A stretch of DNA of 64,000 nucleotides from Desulfurococcales archaeon (GTDB lineage: Archaea > Thermoproteota > Thermoprotei_A > Sulfolobales > Desulfurococcaceae), in the NCBI GenBank assembly GCA_015520735.1, contig WAPN01000001.1, positions 22,250-86,249 of the forward strand, read 5' to 3'. Under the pieces are notes generated by a model that did no database searches, was not told where the DNA came from, and was given only the letters and a program-made list of their open reading frames with translations. Below, in pieces: positions 9,578-18,160 of this stretch (positions are counted from its first letter, which is position 1; each line of letters starts with the position of its first letter). The translations under genes were made by a program, and so were the position numbers.

Positions 9578-10102
9578 TTATGGCTTCCACCATGTAAACA
9601 GCAGGTACCTTATATTTTCCTCACCCGTAACAGCCAGGATGAGTTTCTTCCTCACACTATGGAGCAACCTACCCATTCTAACAATCTCTATTGGATCGAT
9701 GGACTCCCGTGAATCATAAACATGGGCACCATACGGGGCATGGTCTATACCGGGACCAAAACGATATACTAGGTAATCACATCCAAACTTTAGTCCTCTT
9801 CTCACTATGAAGCCGCGCCTCCTTAGATCCTTGTAAACAGCATATAATTTGTGGAACCTTGGGATCGCTTTTATCGAGAAATCCTTAATCTCCTCTATAC
9901 CGAGCTTCCTGGCCCCAGAATATATTTCGAGAACACCATTCTCGGCGAGATACAATGCTTCTAACATCGATAGCTCGAGCGGTGAACGGATACATTTATC
10001 TTTAGGCTTGGCTACACCAAGAAACGTCCCATAGTAGCCTAACTCCCAATAAAGAATATTAGCACATTCATAATCAGGCACAATTACACGGTTGTAGAGC
10101 AA
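9578..10102 (-). CDS. endA: tRNA splicing endonuclease
   Basis: Cuts bulge-helix-bulge structures to remove introns from pre-tRNAs. The 174-residue protein carries the catalytic triad: Tyr113 in CDYLVYRFGPG, His121 shortly after, and Lys153 in RKKLILAV. The length fits the short archaeal catalytic subunit, which in Crenarchaeota usually pairs with a structural paralogue (not seen in this window). The start is a TTG at 10102. It is directly relevant here, since five of the nine tRNA genes in the window have an intron after position 37. Confidence 0.93.
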   Translation of the reverse strand: MLYNRVIVPDYECANILYWELGYYGTFLGVAKPKDKCIRSPLELSMLEALYLAENGVLEIYSGARKLGIEEIKDFSIKAIPRFHKLYAVYKDLRRRGFIVRRGLKFGCDYLVYRFGPGIDHAPYGAHVYDSRESIDPIEIVRMGRLLHSVRKKLILAVTGEENIRYLLFTWWKP

Positions 10103-10134
10103 ATAGCCCTTACACTTAATGTTTTCAATGTTTT

Positions 10135-10803
10135 CTAAGCTATTAATGCTCTCTGTAGTGCTAGGTATCGTAGATCCTCACCAAGCTCCTTAATAGTGTC
10201 AGCTGTATTCTCCATGAAATCAACCGCGTCTTTCAGAACCATGAGCCCCACGATATTATCAGCATACTTAGAGTACAGTGTGAATGTAATGTGTCTATAG
10301 AGCTCGTCAATCTTACTCTCTAGATCATTGATGCTTTTCACCTTCTGAAGCGCTTTCTTAGGATCTATTCTCAGCTTTGATAAGCCATCACAGAAACTAT
10401 CATATTCCGCTATAAGGGCTGCAGCGATCTCCTTTAATAACCCAAAGAGTTCCTCATCCATATTAAGTCCCTTAGTCCTATACAGTGCTAATCTATATGA
10501 AGCACCATCTAGTAACTGGGATGAACGATCTATTTTTAGAGCTAAATCTATGTAGAGACTACGATTAGTAACAGCATCACCAAGTCTTACTAGGTATTCC
10601 ATGAACATTATCCTGTTATCTTCAACGTTATCCTTGAGACCTCGTAGCTTAGTGTAGAGTCTCTGAAAATCGGTGTTTTCTCTTATATTAACAACTATTT
10701 CATTGAATGACCTGAATACATCGCTTGCAAGCCTCGCTAAATTGGTTAAACTCTCATGTATATGCATTTCCGCTAATGATTCATTAGCATTATATTCTGC
10801 CAC
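10135..10803 (-). CDS. Helical protein, possibly DUF47/PhoU-like
   Basis: A predicted all-helical protein of 222 residues without membrane segments. The C-terminal region, with DAVDFMENTADTIKELGED, resembles the helical bundle of DUF47/PhoU-like proteins that often regulate phosphate transport, but no phosphate transporter is nearby. The GTG at 10803 is chosen because GAGGTG (10810-10815) lies six bases upstream; an in-frame TTG at 10833 has no such site. It ends 32 bases before endA on the same strand, so they may be co-transcribed. The family assignment is tentative. Confidence 0.6.
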   Translation of the reverse strand: MAEYNANESLAEMHIHESLTNLARLASDVFRSFNEIVVNIRENTDFQRLYTKLRGLKDNVEDNRIMFMEYLVRLGDAVTNRSLYIDLALKIDRSSQLLDGASYRLALYRTKGLNMDEELFGLLKEIAAALIAEYDSFCDGLSKLRIDPKKALQKVKSINDLESKIDELYRHITFTLYSKYADNIVGLMVLKDAVDFMENTADTIKELGEDLRYLALQRALIA

Positions 10804-10899
10804 GGATGACACCTCGTTTAATACATTATCCAAGTATCAGGGATATATAAGGGATACCTATAGAACCGATATATTCAGACACGAACACGGGAGAGAATT

Positions 10900-12510
10900 T
10901 TGACAGACGTTTTAGTCATTGATGCTCTAGCCAGGTTTAGAGGTAAAAGATATTCCACATTCGATGTAGTTGGAGCAGGTCCTAGAATAGTGGCAGGAAT
11001 ACTTGAATCACTGGGGTACAATGTGCTTTTACTCAGTTACGAAAAACTCCTCGAGAACAAACAATTGGTTAGAAATTATCCTATAATACTTATTTCTATT
11101 ATGTCACAAGACATTGGCGCATTAGGTAGAATACATAAACTGATAGAAAGATACAATAGCCGGGCAAAGTTAATCATTGGAGGCCCAGGTTCATATGATT
11201 ATGAAACAATATTGGAGAAAGGACTTGCAGACCTCGTAATCATTGGCGAGGGAGAGATACCGTTACAAAAACTTTTCGGAGAGAAAGGGCCAGAGACTAT
11301 TAACGAGCCAGAAGAACTAGCAAAAATACCAGCCCTAGCGTATAGAGATAGAGGCTCTATTAGGGTTACGAGCCCGAGCATCCATACACCAAAAGGTATA
11401 CTTGATAAATTGAAGCCTTGGACAAAGATACAGTTATCATATGATAAGCCATGGATTCTCAGAATATATGTTGAGACCATCAGAGGATGCAGCAATTTCA
11501 TGAGACCCAGGCTAGGTTTCCTTGGATGTATCCACTGTAATATTTGTGTAAAGGGGCCTCTACATGCGAGGCTCAAATGTCCAGCAAACATTCCCCCTGG
11601 TTGTGGTTTTTGCAGCGTACCGGCATTATTCGGACCTCCACGGTCGAGAAGCGTAGAGTCTATAGTTTCTGAGGTAGAGGAGCTTATTGAAAACGGAGCT
11701 GAAAGAATAGTGCTTAGTGCCCCTGATTTCCTCGATTATATGAGAGAGGAACTAGTACACCCTCAGCCTCTCACGGATCCTTGTAATCCTCCACCCAATC
11801 ATGAAGCTATTGAAAAACTACTATCGCGCCTCCATGATATAGAAGAAATTAAACATGGAAAAGTAAAGATCTTCATTGAGAACATCAAGGCCTGCTTGGT
11901 CGACGCAAAAGTCGCAAGAATCTTTGAAAGATATCTAAAAGGAACCCCTATACACATCGGGCTTGAGACTGGCGATAAAGAGTACAATGAGCTCATAGGA
12001 AAACCCGCCGACCCTGTAAAAGTATTATTGGCCTGCAGAATACTGAGAAGCCATGGGCTAAGACCCTACATCTATTTAATGTACGGATTACCGTATCAAG
12101 TCTTTAAAACATATAGAAAAACACTCACCGTAGTCAAAAAATTGGAAGAAGCAGGTGTTGAAAAAATTACACTTTACAAATATACCCCGCTACCTCGAAC
12201 AGCCTTTCAAAATCTAAAGCCGCAGATTGGAAAATACAAAGACATAATCGCGGCGATCAAGAGACGCATTCAGCGATTCAATTATTCTAGGAAAAAGAGT
12301 TTGTTAAACAAGTCTGTAGAAGCCTATCTTATTCTCAATAAGGAAAACATGAAATGGTACGGATATCCTGTCATGCATGGCCCAACAATTTTCATTAGAG
12401 ATCGGCTTGAAGAATCTATGGATGGAGCACGTGCTCTTGTAAAGATAGTTGGGATCTCATCTAGATATGTACGGGGTAAAGTGATCAGGATAATATCCCG
12501 CTATAGGTAA
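10900..12510 (+). CDS. B12-binding-type radical SAM protein with CX7CX2C motif
   Basis: A 536-residue protein. Residues 1-140 look like a cobalamin-binding Rossmann-type domain (LIIGGPGSYDYETI, LVIIGEGEIPLQKL). A cysteine-rich linker GCIHCNICVKG follows, then a radical SAM barrel. The expected CX3CX2C cluster motif is replaced by C227-X7-C235-X2-C238, a spacing more like that of Elp3 (CX9CX2C) or HmdB (CX5CX2C). Downstream barrel elements such as HIGLETGDKEYNELIG and YLMYGLP are typical radical SAM. The TTG start has GGGAG a few bases upstream. The reaction cannot be inferred. It is divergent from the DUF47-like gene and stands alone. Confidence 0.8.
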   Translation: MTDVLVIDALARFRGKRYSTFDVVGAGPRIVAGILESLGYNVLLLSYEKLLENKQLVRNYPIILISIMSQDIGALGRIHKLIERYNSRAKLIIGGPGSYDYETILEKGLADLVIIGEGEIPLQKLFGEKGPETINEPEELAKIPALAYRDRGSIRVTSPSIHTPKGILDKLKPWTKIQLSYDKPWILRIYVETIRGCSNFMRPRLGFLGCIHCNICVKGPLHARLKCPANIPPGCGFCSVPALFGPPRSRSVESIVSEVEELIENGAERIVLSAPDFLDYMREELVHPQPLTDPCNPPPNHEAIEKLLSRLHDIEEIKHGKVKIFIENIKACLVDAKVARIFERYLKGTPIHIGLETGDKEYNELIGKPADPVKVLLACRILRSHGLRPYIYLMYGLPYQVFKTYRKTLTVVKKLEEAGVEKITLYKYTPLPRTAFQNLKPQIGKYKDIIAAIKRRIQRFNYSRKKSLLNKSVEAYLILNKENMKWYGYPVMHGPTIFIRDRLEESMDGARALVKIVGISSRYVRGKVIRIISRYR

Positions 12511-12585
12511 CAAGATTACAACATATGATCTATATTCTATATGCTACCGATATGTTAGTGTACCTGGATTATTGTAAGGAGCCTT

Positions 12586-12987
12586 CTAACCAATATCGTT
12601 AATTTCCGAAAGAAGATCCTTAAGCACCTCACTATACTTGCCACGGCCACCACTCTTGTTATCTACTATTTCTTTGATCTCAATTACAAGGTCACGTATG
12701 TAGGGTATACTGACGGCCTCAAGGTATAATCGATACGTGTGGATATACTTCTCACTTAGATCATTCACACTACTTAGATTAATAGTATCAAGCATTCTTC
12801 GTACATTCTTGTATTTTTTCACGAGAAGTAGTATCCTACGAGCTAAGTGTACGGCGGGCGAAAAATCCCCTCCAAGAACCTTTCCCTTGACTAGTTTTGC
12901 CTGATCTATAATTTTGTCAAAATCTTTAACCAGATCTCTGAGGATAATGATTAAATCATTTATCTGGGATTGGTCCATCATGTTCAT
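12586..12987 (-). CDS. Small helical orphan protein
   Basis: A 133-residue, mostly helical, soluble protein rich in Leu, Ile, Lys and Asp, with no recognisable motif. Its ATG overlaps the stop codon of the upstream AbrB-like gene by four bases (ATGA), so the two are translationally coupled. Coiled-coil character suggests a protein-interaction role, possibly as a partner of the AbrB-like protein. This is inference from context only. Confidence 0.55.
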   Translation of the reverse strand: MNMMDQSQINDLIIILRDLVKDFDKIIDQAKLVKGKVLGGDFSPAVHLARRILLLVKKYKNVRRMLDTINLSSVNDLSEKYIHTYRLYLEAVSIPYIRDLVIEIKEIVDNKSGGRGKYSEVLKDLLSEINDIG

Positions 12988-13373
12988 GTCCCAGAGTATT
13001 TCCTGAGTGTTGCTATGCTGTTGTCGGCTACTCCTTTTTCCTCTAGCTCGGCAGGATATACGTACACGTTGTTGGTTCCAGGTTCGTCGATTATTGTGGC
13101 AGTGAATACAAATTTCTTCTTGCCAGCGACAACGATCTCGATCTTGTCTCCATCATTTATGCCGAGCATCTTAGCTAATTCCCTGGGAACCCTTGCAGCG
13201 CCTTCTGGCAGATTGTCATCATATTTTATCCTAATTCTCTTCTCACGGAGCAGTTTCTGTCTTCTCCTCAGCTCGCTTGCAGGTGGCACTATTGAAACCA
13301 ATTTCTTAATATCAATTTTCTGCTGAGGCTTAGCCCTCGTAGGCTCTGGGGTGTTTTTTTCTTTTTCAGACAT
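12984..13373 (-). CDS. AbrB/SpoVT-like swapped-hairpin domain protein
   Basis: A 129-residue protein with a charged, disordered-looking N-terminus (1-45) and a domain containing ARVPRELAKMLGINDGDKIEI, which matches the pattern of AbrB/MazE-type swapped-hairpin DNA-binding domains. It could be a chromatin or transcription regulator. It begins with ATGTCTGAA, and its stop overlaps the start of the orphan gene at 12586-12987. It lies about 70 bases after glyS on the same strand. Confidence 0.6.
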   Translation of the reverse strand: MSEKEKNTPEPTRAKPQQKIDIKKLVSIVPPASELRRRQKLLREKRIRIKYDDNLPEGAARVPRELAKMLGINDGDKIEIVVAGKKKFVFTATIIDEPGTNNVYVYPAELEEKGVADNSIATLRKYSGT

Positions 13374-13441
13374 GCATATCCCCTTTAAGCCGTGTTTCGA
13401 GAATTATTCTTTTAACAGCTGCCAGTCAAGTTAAGATAAAG

Positions 13442-15226
13442 TTATGCCTTATTTAATTCTTTATCGAGAAATTCTATCCATGTTTTCCTAAACCCTATCT
13501 TATCGATGATGTAGTCGTATATGTCTTTGATACTTATCCTTTCTTGTTTGCGAGAGTCTCTTTCTCTTATTGTCACAGTGTTGTTTCGTAATGTTTCGTA
13601 ATCAACAGTCACAGCATATGGTATTCCTATCTCATCGGCTCTCGCATATCTTCTCCCGATACTACCTTCTTCATCGTAATATGCTGGGAGGCCCGAGTTT
13701 AAGAGGCCGCGATAGATAGCCCATGCGATATTCTTTATGTTCTGGTGTTCTTCTTTAGAGCCTGATACTAATGGAAAGACCGCTACATAGTATGGTGCGA
13801 TCCTAGATGTTAGGGCTAGGTATGTTCTCTCATTCGATATTTTTAGGGAGTTCTCGAGCACTACGTAGAATATTCTTTCGAGACCAAACGATGGCTCGAC
13901 AACATGTGGCACGAATTTTTCGCCGTGTACTTTGATCTTTTCACGCTTTATGAAGAACAGTTCTTTGTCTAATCTCATACCGTTTACTTCTATGTATCCT
14001 TGTTTGACTATTTTATTGACAAGTTCTTCTCGTGAAATTGATGCGAGTGCTTTCATTATTTCGGAGAATTTATTGGCAAACCTTTTTCTTATTTCAACTG
14101 AGTTGGGCTTTATTTTGATAACTTCTTTCTCACGTGGTTTATCATATCTGCGGAAAACCGTTAGGTCTGCACTAGAATACTTTATATGTCTACTTAAATC
14201 GTATGTTGTTCTATAACTATATCCAGCTACTTCGACCCACCCGTATTTTTCGGTCAGGACTTCTTGATCAAATGTTTGTTCGCTATAATGTGCTCTTTCT
14301 TCGGGCAATTTCTCGTCAAACCGTATTTTGTCAGCTGGTATTCCTAGGCTTCTCAAGAACTTGTTTCCGACAGCCATCCAGTAGGCCATCCACGGGGTCT
14401 TAACTATTCCTTTCTCGATCAGTTCCAGGGCACTATATTCTCTGGGTTCTTTGATATTGTTGAGCTTCATATCGGCCGTTATGATGTTCATTTTCTCGTC
14501 CAACAGTTCCTCATCCATGTACTTGTTGACTTCTTCCTCCTGTTTTTCTGGGTCAAAGAAGAATTCGAGCTCTATGATAGTGAACTCTCTAAGCCTGATC
14601 AGTCCTTGTCTCGGCGATATCTCGTTTCTTCCAACTCTTCCGACTTGAGCTATACCTAAAGGAAGCTTGTTTCTCATAGAGTTGAACACGTTCTTAAATG
14701 ATACGAACATTCCTTGGGCTGTTTCAGGCCTTAGATATGCTGGAGAGCCCTTGTATGGTCCTATCTCGGTCTTGAAAAGCAGGAGAGCGGGTTTGGGTGG
14801 AGTTAGCTCGCCTCCGCAGACTGGGCACCGTATGTTATTTTGACGCATTATTTCGGCCATCCTATTCAGGGACAACCCTTCAGCGCTAATCCCGAGTTTC
14901 TCCTCGATTAGATGATCTGCTCTGAACGTCCTACCACATTTCAAGCACTCTGTAACCGGATCAGTGAAGTTGTCCTCATGACCACTTGCCTTCAGAACTA
15001 TTCGTGGCGTTATTATTGGTGTATCAACCTCTACTACTAGGCCATCACGCCCATAAACTACTTGTCTCAACCATTCATCAATTATCCGCCTTTTTATTAG
15101 GACGCCAACGGGGCCATACTCGTAGAATCCTGCCACACCACCGTATATCTCGAAAGCTGGCCAGAATATTCCTCTCTTCTTCGCGATCTTAACGAGTATC
15201 TCGTACTTATCATTATTAGTAGTCAT
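13442..15226 (-). CDS. glyS: Glycyl-tRNA synthetase, archaeal/eukaryotic class II type
   Basis: Charges tRNA-Gly. A protein of 594 residues, within the usual archaeal dimeric GlyRS size. The N-terminal AFEIYGGVAGFYEYGPVG is the family signature. A zinc-type insertion has CLKCGRTF near 90 and CPVCGGEL near 133. Class II motif 2 is FTIIELEFFFDP near 230, and motif 3 reads PSFGLERIFY near 435. The C-terminal anticodon-binding domain begins around 480. The ATG at 15226 is the only sensible start. The gene is divergent from the agmatinase-like gene, with 45 bases between them. Confidence 0.96.
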   Translation of the reverse strand: MTTNNDKYEILVKIAKKRGIFWPAFEIYGGVAGFYEYGPVGVLIKRRIIDEWLRQVVYGRDGLVVEVDTPIITPRIVLKASGHEDNFTDPVTECLKCGRTFRADHLIEEKLGISAEGLSLNRMAEIMRQNNIRCPVCGGELTPPKPALLLFKTEIGPYKGSPAYLRPETAQGMFVSFKNVFNSMRNKLPLGIAQVGRVGRNEISPRQGLIRLREFTIIELEFFFDPEKQEEEVNKYMDEELLDEKMNIITADMKLNNIKEPREYSALELIEKGIVKTPWMAYWMAVGNKFLRSLGIPADKIRFDEKLPEERAHYSEQTFDQEVLTEKYGWVEVAGYSYRTTYDLSRHIKYSSADLTVFRRYDKPREKEVIKIKPNSVEIRKRFANKFSEIMKALASISREELVNKIVKQGYIEVNGMRLDKELFFIKREKIKVHGEKFVPHVVEPSFGLERIFYVVLENSLKISNERTYLALTSRIAPYYVAVFPLVSGSKEEHQNIKNIAWAIYRGLLNSGLPAYYDEEGSIGRRYARADEIGIPYAVTVDYETLRNNTVTIRERDSRKQERISIKDIYDYIIDKIGFRKTWIEFLDKELNKA

Positions 15227-15271
15227 TGCTTCCAGCCCAAATATATATCAGCTCGTATTGTCCTAGATATT

Positions 15272-16201
15272 TTGGCGCCTGGTCATAAATGCTTTGTGCG
15301 TGGCGATAACACCTTGGTTGCATGGATGCATCTCTTAACAGGTCATCCAAAAATACCATGCAACGAAGAGGAAGAAGGCCTCATAATACTCGGTGCCCCC
15401 ATGGATTGGACAACAAGTTATAAACCAGGTACGAGATTCGGCCCAAAAAGCATTAGAGACGCAATATGTGATTTGGAATTTTTCTCAATGATCATATCAA
15501 AACCTGTAGAAGATATAGTATTATTTAATGACCTAGGGGACATCGCTCTACCGCCAGGCGACGTTATGGAGTCTTTAACTAGAATAAAGAAGGTTGTAAA
15601 AGGAGTTAGAGAAGATTATTCCGATAACTTCATAGTTCTGGGCGGAGAGCACCTGATTACATTGCCTATCGTTGAAGCCATAAGTGAGGAAATAGATCTG
15701 ATAGTTGTTATAGACGCTCATCTTGATCAGAGAGACCAGTACCTCGGCAACAAGTATAGTCACGCTACAGTTATGCGGAGAATAATTGAGAAGACGGGGA
15801 TACCAATAATATATGTGGGCGCCCGAGCAATATCGTCTGAAGAGTATCAGTACGCTGAAGCACGTAAAGAAAAAATTAAGATTTACATGCCATCCGACAT
15901 AGATAGAGACGATGGAGATCAAGGAAAGGAACTTGCTGAAATGATAAAAGGTAAGAGGATATATCTTAGCATAGATATGGATGGAATAGATCCTGGATTC
16001 GCGCCCGGCGTCTCGAATCCAGAGCCTATGGGGCTAAATCCTATCAATGTTATTGAACTATTAAGACTTATCCATGCCTATGGCAAACTAGTGGCGGGTG
16101 ATATCGTTGAGGTTAATCCTCTCGAGGATATAAACGATATCACCAGTTTACTGGCCGCGAAACTACTTGTAGAAATAACGACGATTTTAAGACAAGAATA
16201 G
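15272..16201 (+). CDS. Agmatinase/arginase-family ureohydrolase, divergent
   Basis: A ureohydrolase of 309 residues. Metal-ligand motifs are present but altered: GGEHLIT instead of GGDHS-T, DAHLDQRD (as DAHxD), SHATVMRR instead of SHG-P-RR, and an intact SIDMDGIDPGFAPG. Agmatine hydrolysis for putrescine synthesis is the most likely reaction, but formimino- or guanidino-substrates cannot be excluded. The TTG start at 15272 is chosen because the TATA-like stretch at 15239-15248 puts transcription initiation at about that base (leaderless). A GTG at 15293 is the alternative. Confidence 0.8.
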   Translation: MAPGHKCFVRGDNTLVAWMHLLTGHPKIPCNEEEEGLIILGAPMDWTTSYKPGTRFGPKSIRDAICDLEFFSMIISKPVEDIVLFNDLGDIALPPGDVMESLTRIKKVVKGVREDYSDNFIVLGGEHLITLPIVEAISEEIDLIVVIDAHLDQRDQYLGNKYSHATVMRRIIEKTGIPIIYVGARAISSEEYQYAEARKEKIKIYMPSDIDRDDGDQGKELAEMIKGKRIYLSIDMDGIDPGFAPGVSNPEPMGLNPINVIELLRLIHAYGKLVAGDIVEVNPLEDINDITSLLAAKLLVEITTILRQE

Positions 16202-16204
16202 AGA

Positions 16205-16348
16205 TTAAATGGCCCTAACCAACCTGAAGTTCGCAGCAACTTTGTATATTATTTCATATCCACAATTAGGACATCTTATTCCAGGAAGAAGGCGGAGTTG
16301 TTCCTCATCAAACTCGTATCCACACCTACCGCACTTGTATCTAACCAT
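16205..16348 (-). CDS. rpo12: RNA polymerase subunit Rpo12 (RpoP)
   Basis: A 47-residue zinc-binding subunit of archaeal RNA polymerase, homologous to eukaryotic Rpb12. The four ligands are C6, C9, C26 and C29 (KCGRCG and RCPNCG), followed by the family's basic C-terminus ending VRAI. The start at 16348 is certain: an in-frame stop lies immediately upstream, and the site GGGGTGAT at 16355-16362 is six bases before it. It is transcribed away from aIF1 from a shared promoter region around 16391-16407. Confidence 0.95.
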   Translation of the reverse strand: MVRYKCGRCGYEFDEEQLRLLPGIRCPNCGYEIIYKVAANFRLVRAI

Positions 16349-16390
16349 TCATACATCACCCCTTGCGTATAGATACTACTTGTTAACACC

Positions 16391-16407
16391 CATATAAGTT
16401 TTATAAG
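16391..16407. promoter_or_regulatory. Back-to-back TATA boxes for rpo12 and aIF1
   Basis: The stretch contains ACTTATATGG on the minus strand (start near 16370 for rpo12) and GTTTTATAAGG on the plus strand (start near 16428 for aIF1). The two boxes overlap almost completely, so a single TBP-bound site could fire in both directions. Confidence 0.5.
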
Positions 16408-16466
16408 GTTAAACCTTCAATACAAGACCTAGGTCTAGAACAAGGATACTTAGGTTGGAAAGGAAG

Positions 16467-16781
16467 ATGAGTTCCGATCTATCTTCAATTTGTGGCGGGC
16501 TACCACCAGAAATATGTGAGCAATTAGTACGTGAACAACAAGTTATCAAGATAAGGCTGGACAGGAGGAAATTCGGCAAAGAAGTAACAATAATTGAGGG
16601 GCTAGTAGATAGCCCTAACAACTTAAAGAAGCTCGCTAAGAAGCTTAAGTCAAGACTTGCGACGGGTGGAACAGTAAAAGATGGCAAAATAGAGCTACAA
16701 GGAGATCACCGCCATAGAGTAAAACAGATACTCGTCGACGAACTAGGGTACCCGCCAGAAAACGTGATAATAGTAGATTGA
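16467..16781 (+). CDS. Translation initiation factor aIF1 (SUI1 family)
   Basis: Controls start-codon selection on the small ribosomal subunit. A 104-residue SUI1-domain protein with KIRLDRRKFGKEVTIIEG, the LKSRLATGGTVKDGKIELQG core and the C-terminal GYPPENVIIVD. The ATG at 16467 is preferred over the in-frame TTG at 16455 because GGAAAGGA precedes it at normal distance and the family N-terminus fits. It is divergent from rpo12, placing a transcription and a translation factor under one control region. Confidence 0.94.
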   Translation: MSSDLSSICGGLPPEICEQLVREQQVIKIRLDRRKFGKEVTIIEGLVDSPNNLKKLAKKLKSRLATGGTVKDGKIELQGDHRHRVKQILVDELGYPPENVIIVD

Positions 16782-16819
16782 TTCTTGGTAAGAAGATAGA
16801 GAGAAAACAAAAATGGTTT

Positions 16820-17755
16820 TTATTGAGAAGGAAGCTCTATACCTAGTTCCTTCGCTAGCTCCTTATATCTATTCCTAACAGTTACCTCGGTCACGCCAGC
16901 TACATGAGCTATTTCTTTCTGTGTTCTACGCTCCCCAAGGAGAAGGGCTGCAATGTATACCGCGGCCGCGGCTAGGCCTGCAGGATCCTTACCTGCTGTA
17001 ACACCCAGTTCTCGAGCCTTATGTAGGATCTCGGCCGATTTCTTCATCACTGCACCACTTAACCCCAATGCATGAGCTATTCTGGGTACAAAGTCTATTG
17101 GGTCGCTTGTTTGAACCTTTATGTCTAGTTCTTTAAGTAATAATCTATAGCATCTAGCGATATCCTTCCTGTTGCTCTTTGTGTGCCTGGCTATTTCATC
17201 GAGTGTACGTGGTACTTTCAATTCCCTGCAGGCAGCATATATTGCAGCAGCGATCACACTCTCAATACTTCTACCTCTTACAAGCCCTTTTTCGACTGCT
17301 CTACGATATATTCTGGCCGCTTCTTCTCGGACATTCTTAGGCAGATTCAAATGATCAGATAATTTATCAAGCTCATTCATTGCCTGAGCAAGGTTTCGCT
17401 CAATACTACTTTGAATACGTGATCTTGCCTGCCACTTACGTAGCTTTTGCATCTTGAGCCTCTTTGACAATTCTAATCTCTTACCTGTTGCATCCTTGTT
17501 TGTATAGTCTATAGCTGTGGCTAGACCTCGATCGTGAACAGTGCTTGTAAGTGGACCGCCAATCCTGCTTCTCCTTTCCCTCTCCTCGGGCGTAAACGCT
17601 CTCCATTCGGGTCTCTCATCGATCACTCTTTCTTCAATGACTTCACCAGTAAGCAGACAGATGTACTCGCCACGCTCTGGATCATATATTATTTTATCCT
17701 CCGGACACTCGGAGGATGTAGGAGATTCTTCTGGAAAATATTCCAAAACGATCAC
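16820..17755 (-). CDS. tfb: Transcription factor B with degenerate zinc ribbon
   Basis: The archaeal TFIIB homologue, which bridges TBP-TATA and RNA polymerase. A 311-residue protein with the B-reader/linker region ([10 protein letters not shown] near 49-58), two cyclin-like repeats (about 120-205 and 215-305) and a C-terminal recognition helix. The N-terminal zinc ribbon keeps the fold pattern ([21 protein letters not shown]), but only C17 and C33 remain; the other two ligands are D20 and T36. A normal TFB has CX2C...CX2C, so zinc binding is doubtful. Whether this is the only TFB of the genome cannot be told from the window. Confidence 0.95.
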   Translation of the reverse strand: MIVLEYFPEESPTSSECPEDKIIYDPERGEYICLLTGEVIEERVIDERPEWRAFTPEERERRSRIGGPLTSTVHDRGLATAIDYTNKDATGKRLELSKRLKMQKLRKWQARSRIQSSIERNLAQAMNELDKLSDHLNLPKNVREEAARIYRRAVEKGLVRGRSIESVIAAAIYAACRELKVPRTLDEIARHTKSNRKDIARCYRLLLKELDIKVQTSDPIDFVPRIAHALGLSGAVMKKSAEILHKARELGVTAGKDPAGLAAAAVYIAALLLGERRTQKEIAHVAGVTEVTVRNRYKELAKELGIELPSQ

Positions 17756-17942
17756 CTGGGATGTTCAACTAGTCTTACCTTATTATATTCCTTTTTAAAC
17801 TTTTCCATAATCGTTAAAAACCTTCAGAAGAACAAGATATTAAGCATTACCCAGCCTGTGTTTATAAACATAATCGTTCTTCACTGCCACTAAGAATTAA
17901 AAACCCCAGATAAAATCTAGAGACTATGGAGGCGCTAGAAAT

Positions 17943-18036
17943 AGCCGGGTCGTCTAGCGGTCAAGGATGCGGGGCTTTGGTCCGCCACTAGGCGGGAGGA
18001 ACCCCCGTGACCGGGGTTCGAATCCCCGCCCGGCTA
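17943..18036 (+). tRNA. tRNA-Gln (TTG) with 21-base intron
   Basis: Acceptor stem AGCCGGG/CCCGGCT, T arm CGGGG-TTCGAAT-CCCCG, anticodon stem CGGGG/CCCCG and anticodon TTG. The anticodon stem closes only if 17981-18001 is removed. This intron follows position 37 and contains the hairpin CCGCC-ACTA-GGCGG. A73 is at 18036 and CCA is encoded (18037-18039). A TATA-like AATTAAAAACC lies about 45 bases upstream. Confidence 0.95.
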
Positions 18037-18160
18037 CCATTTCATCTCTCCTATCTCAGATTATTGTTCAACATGGTATAATGTTCTTGATCTGCCGTGA
18101 ACATTAAAATATTCAATTAATAAATCTATAAACCTGTTATAGTATGGAGAGGTGACAATA

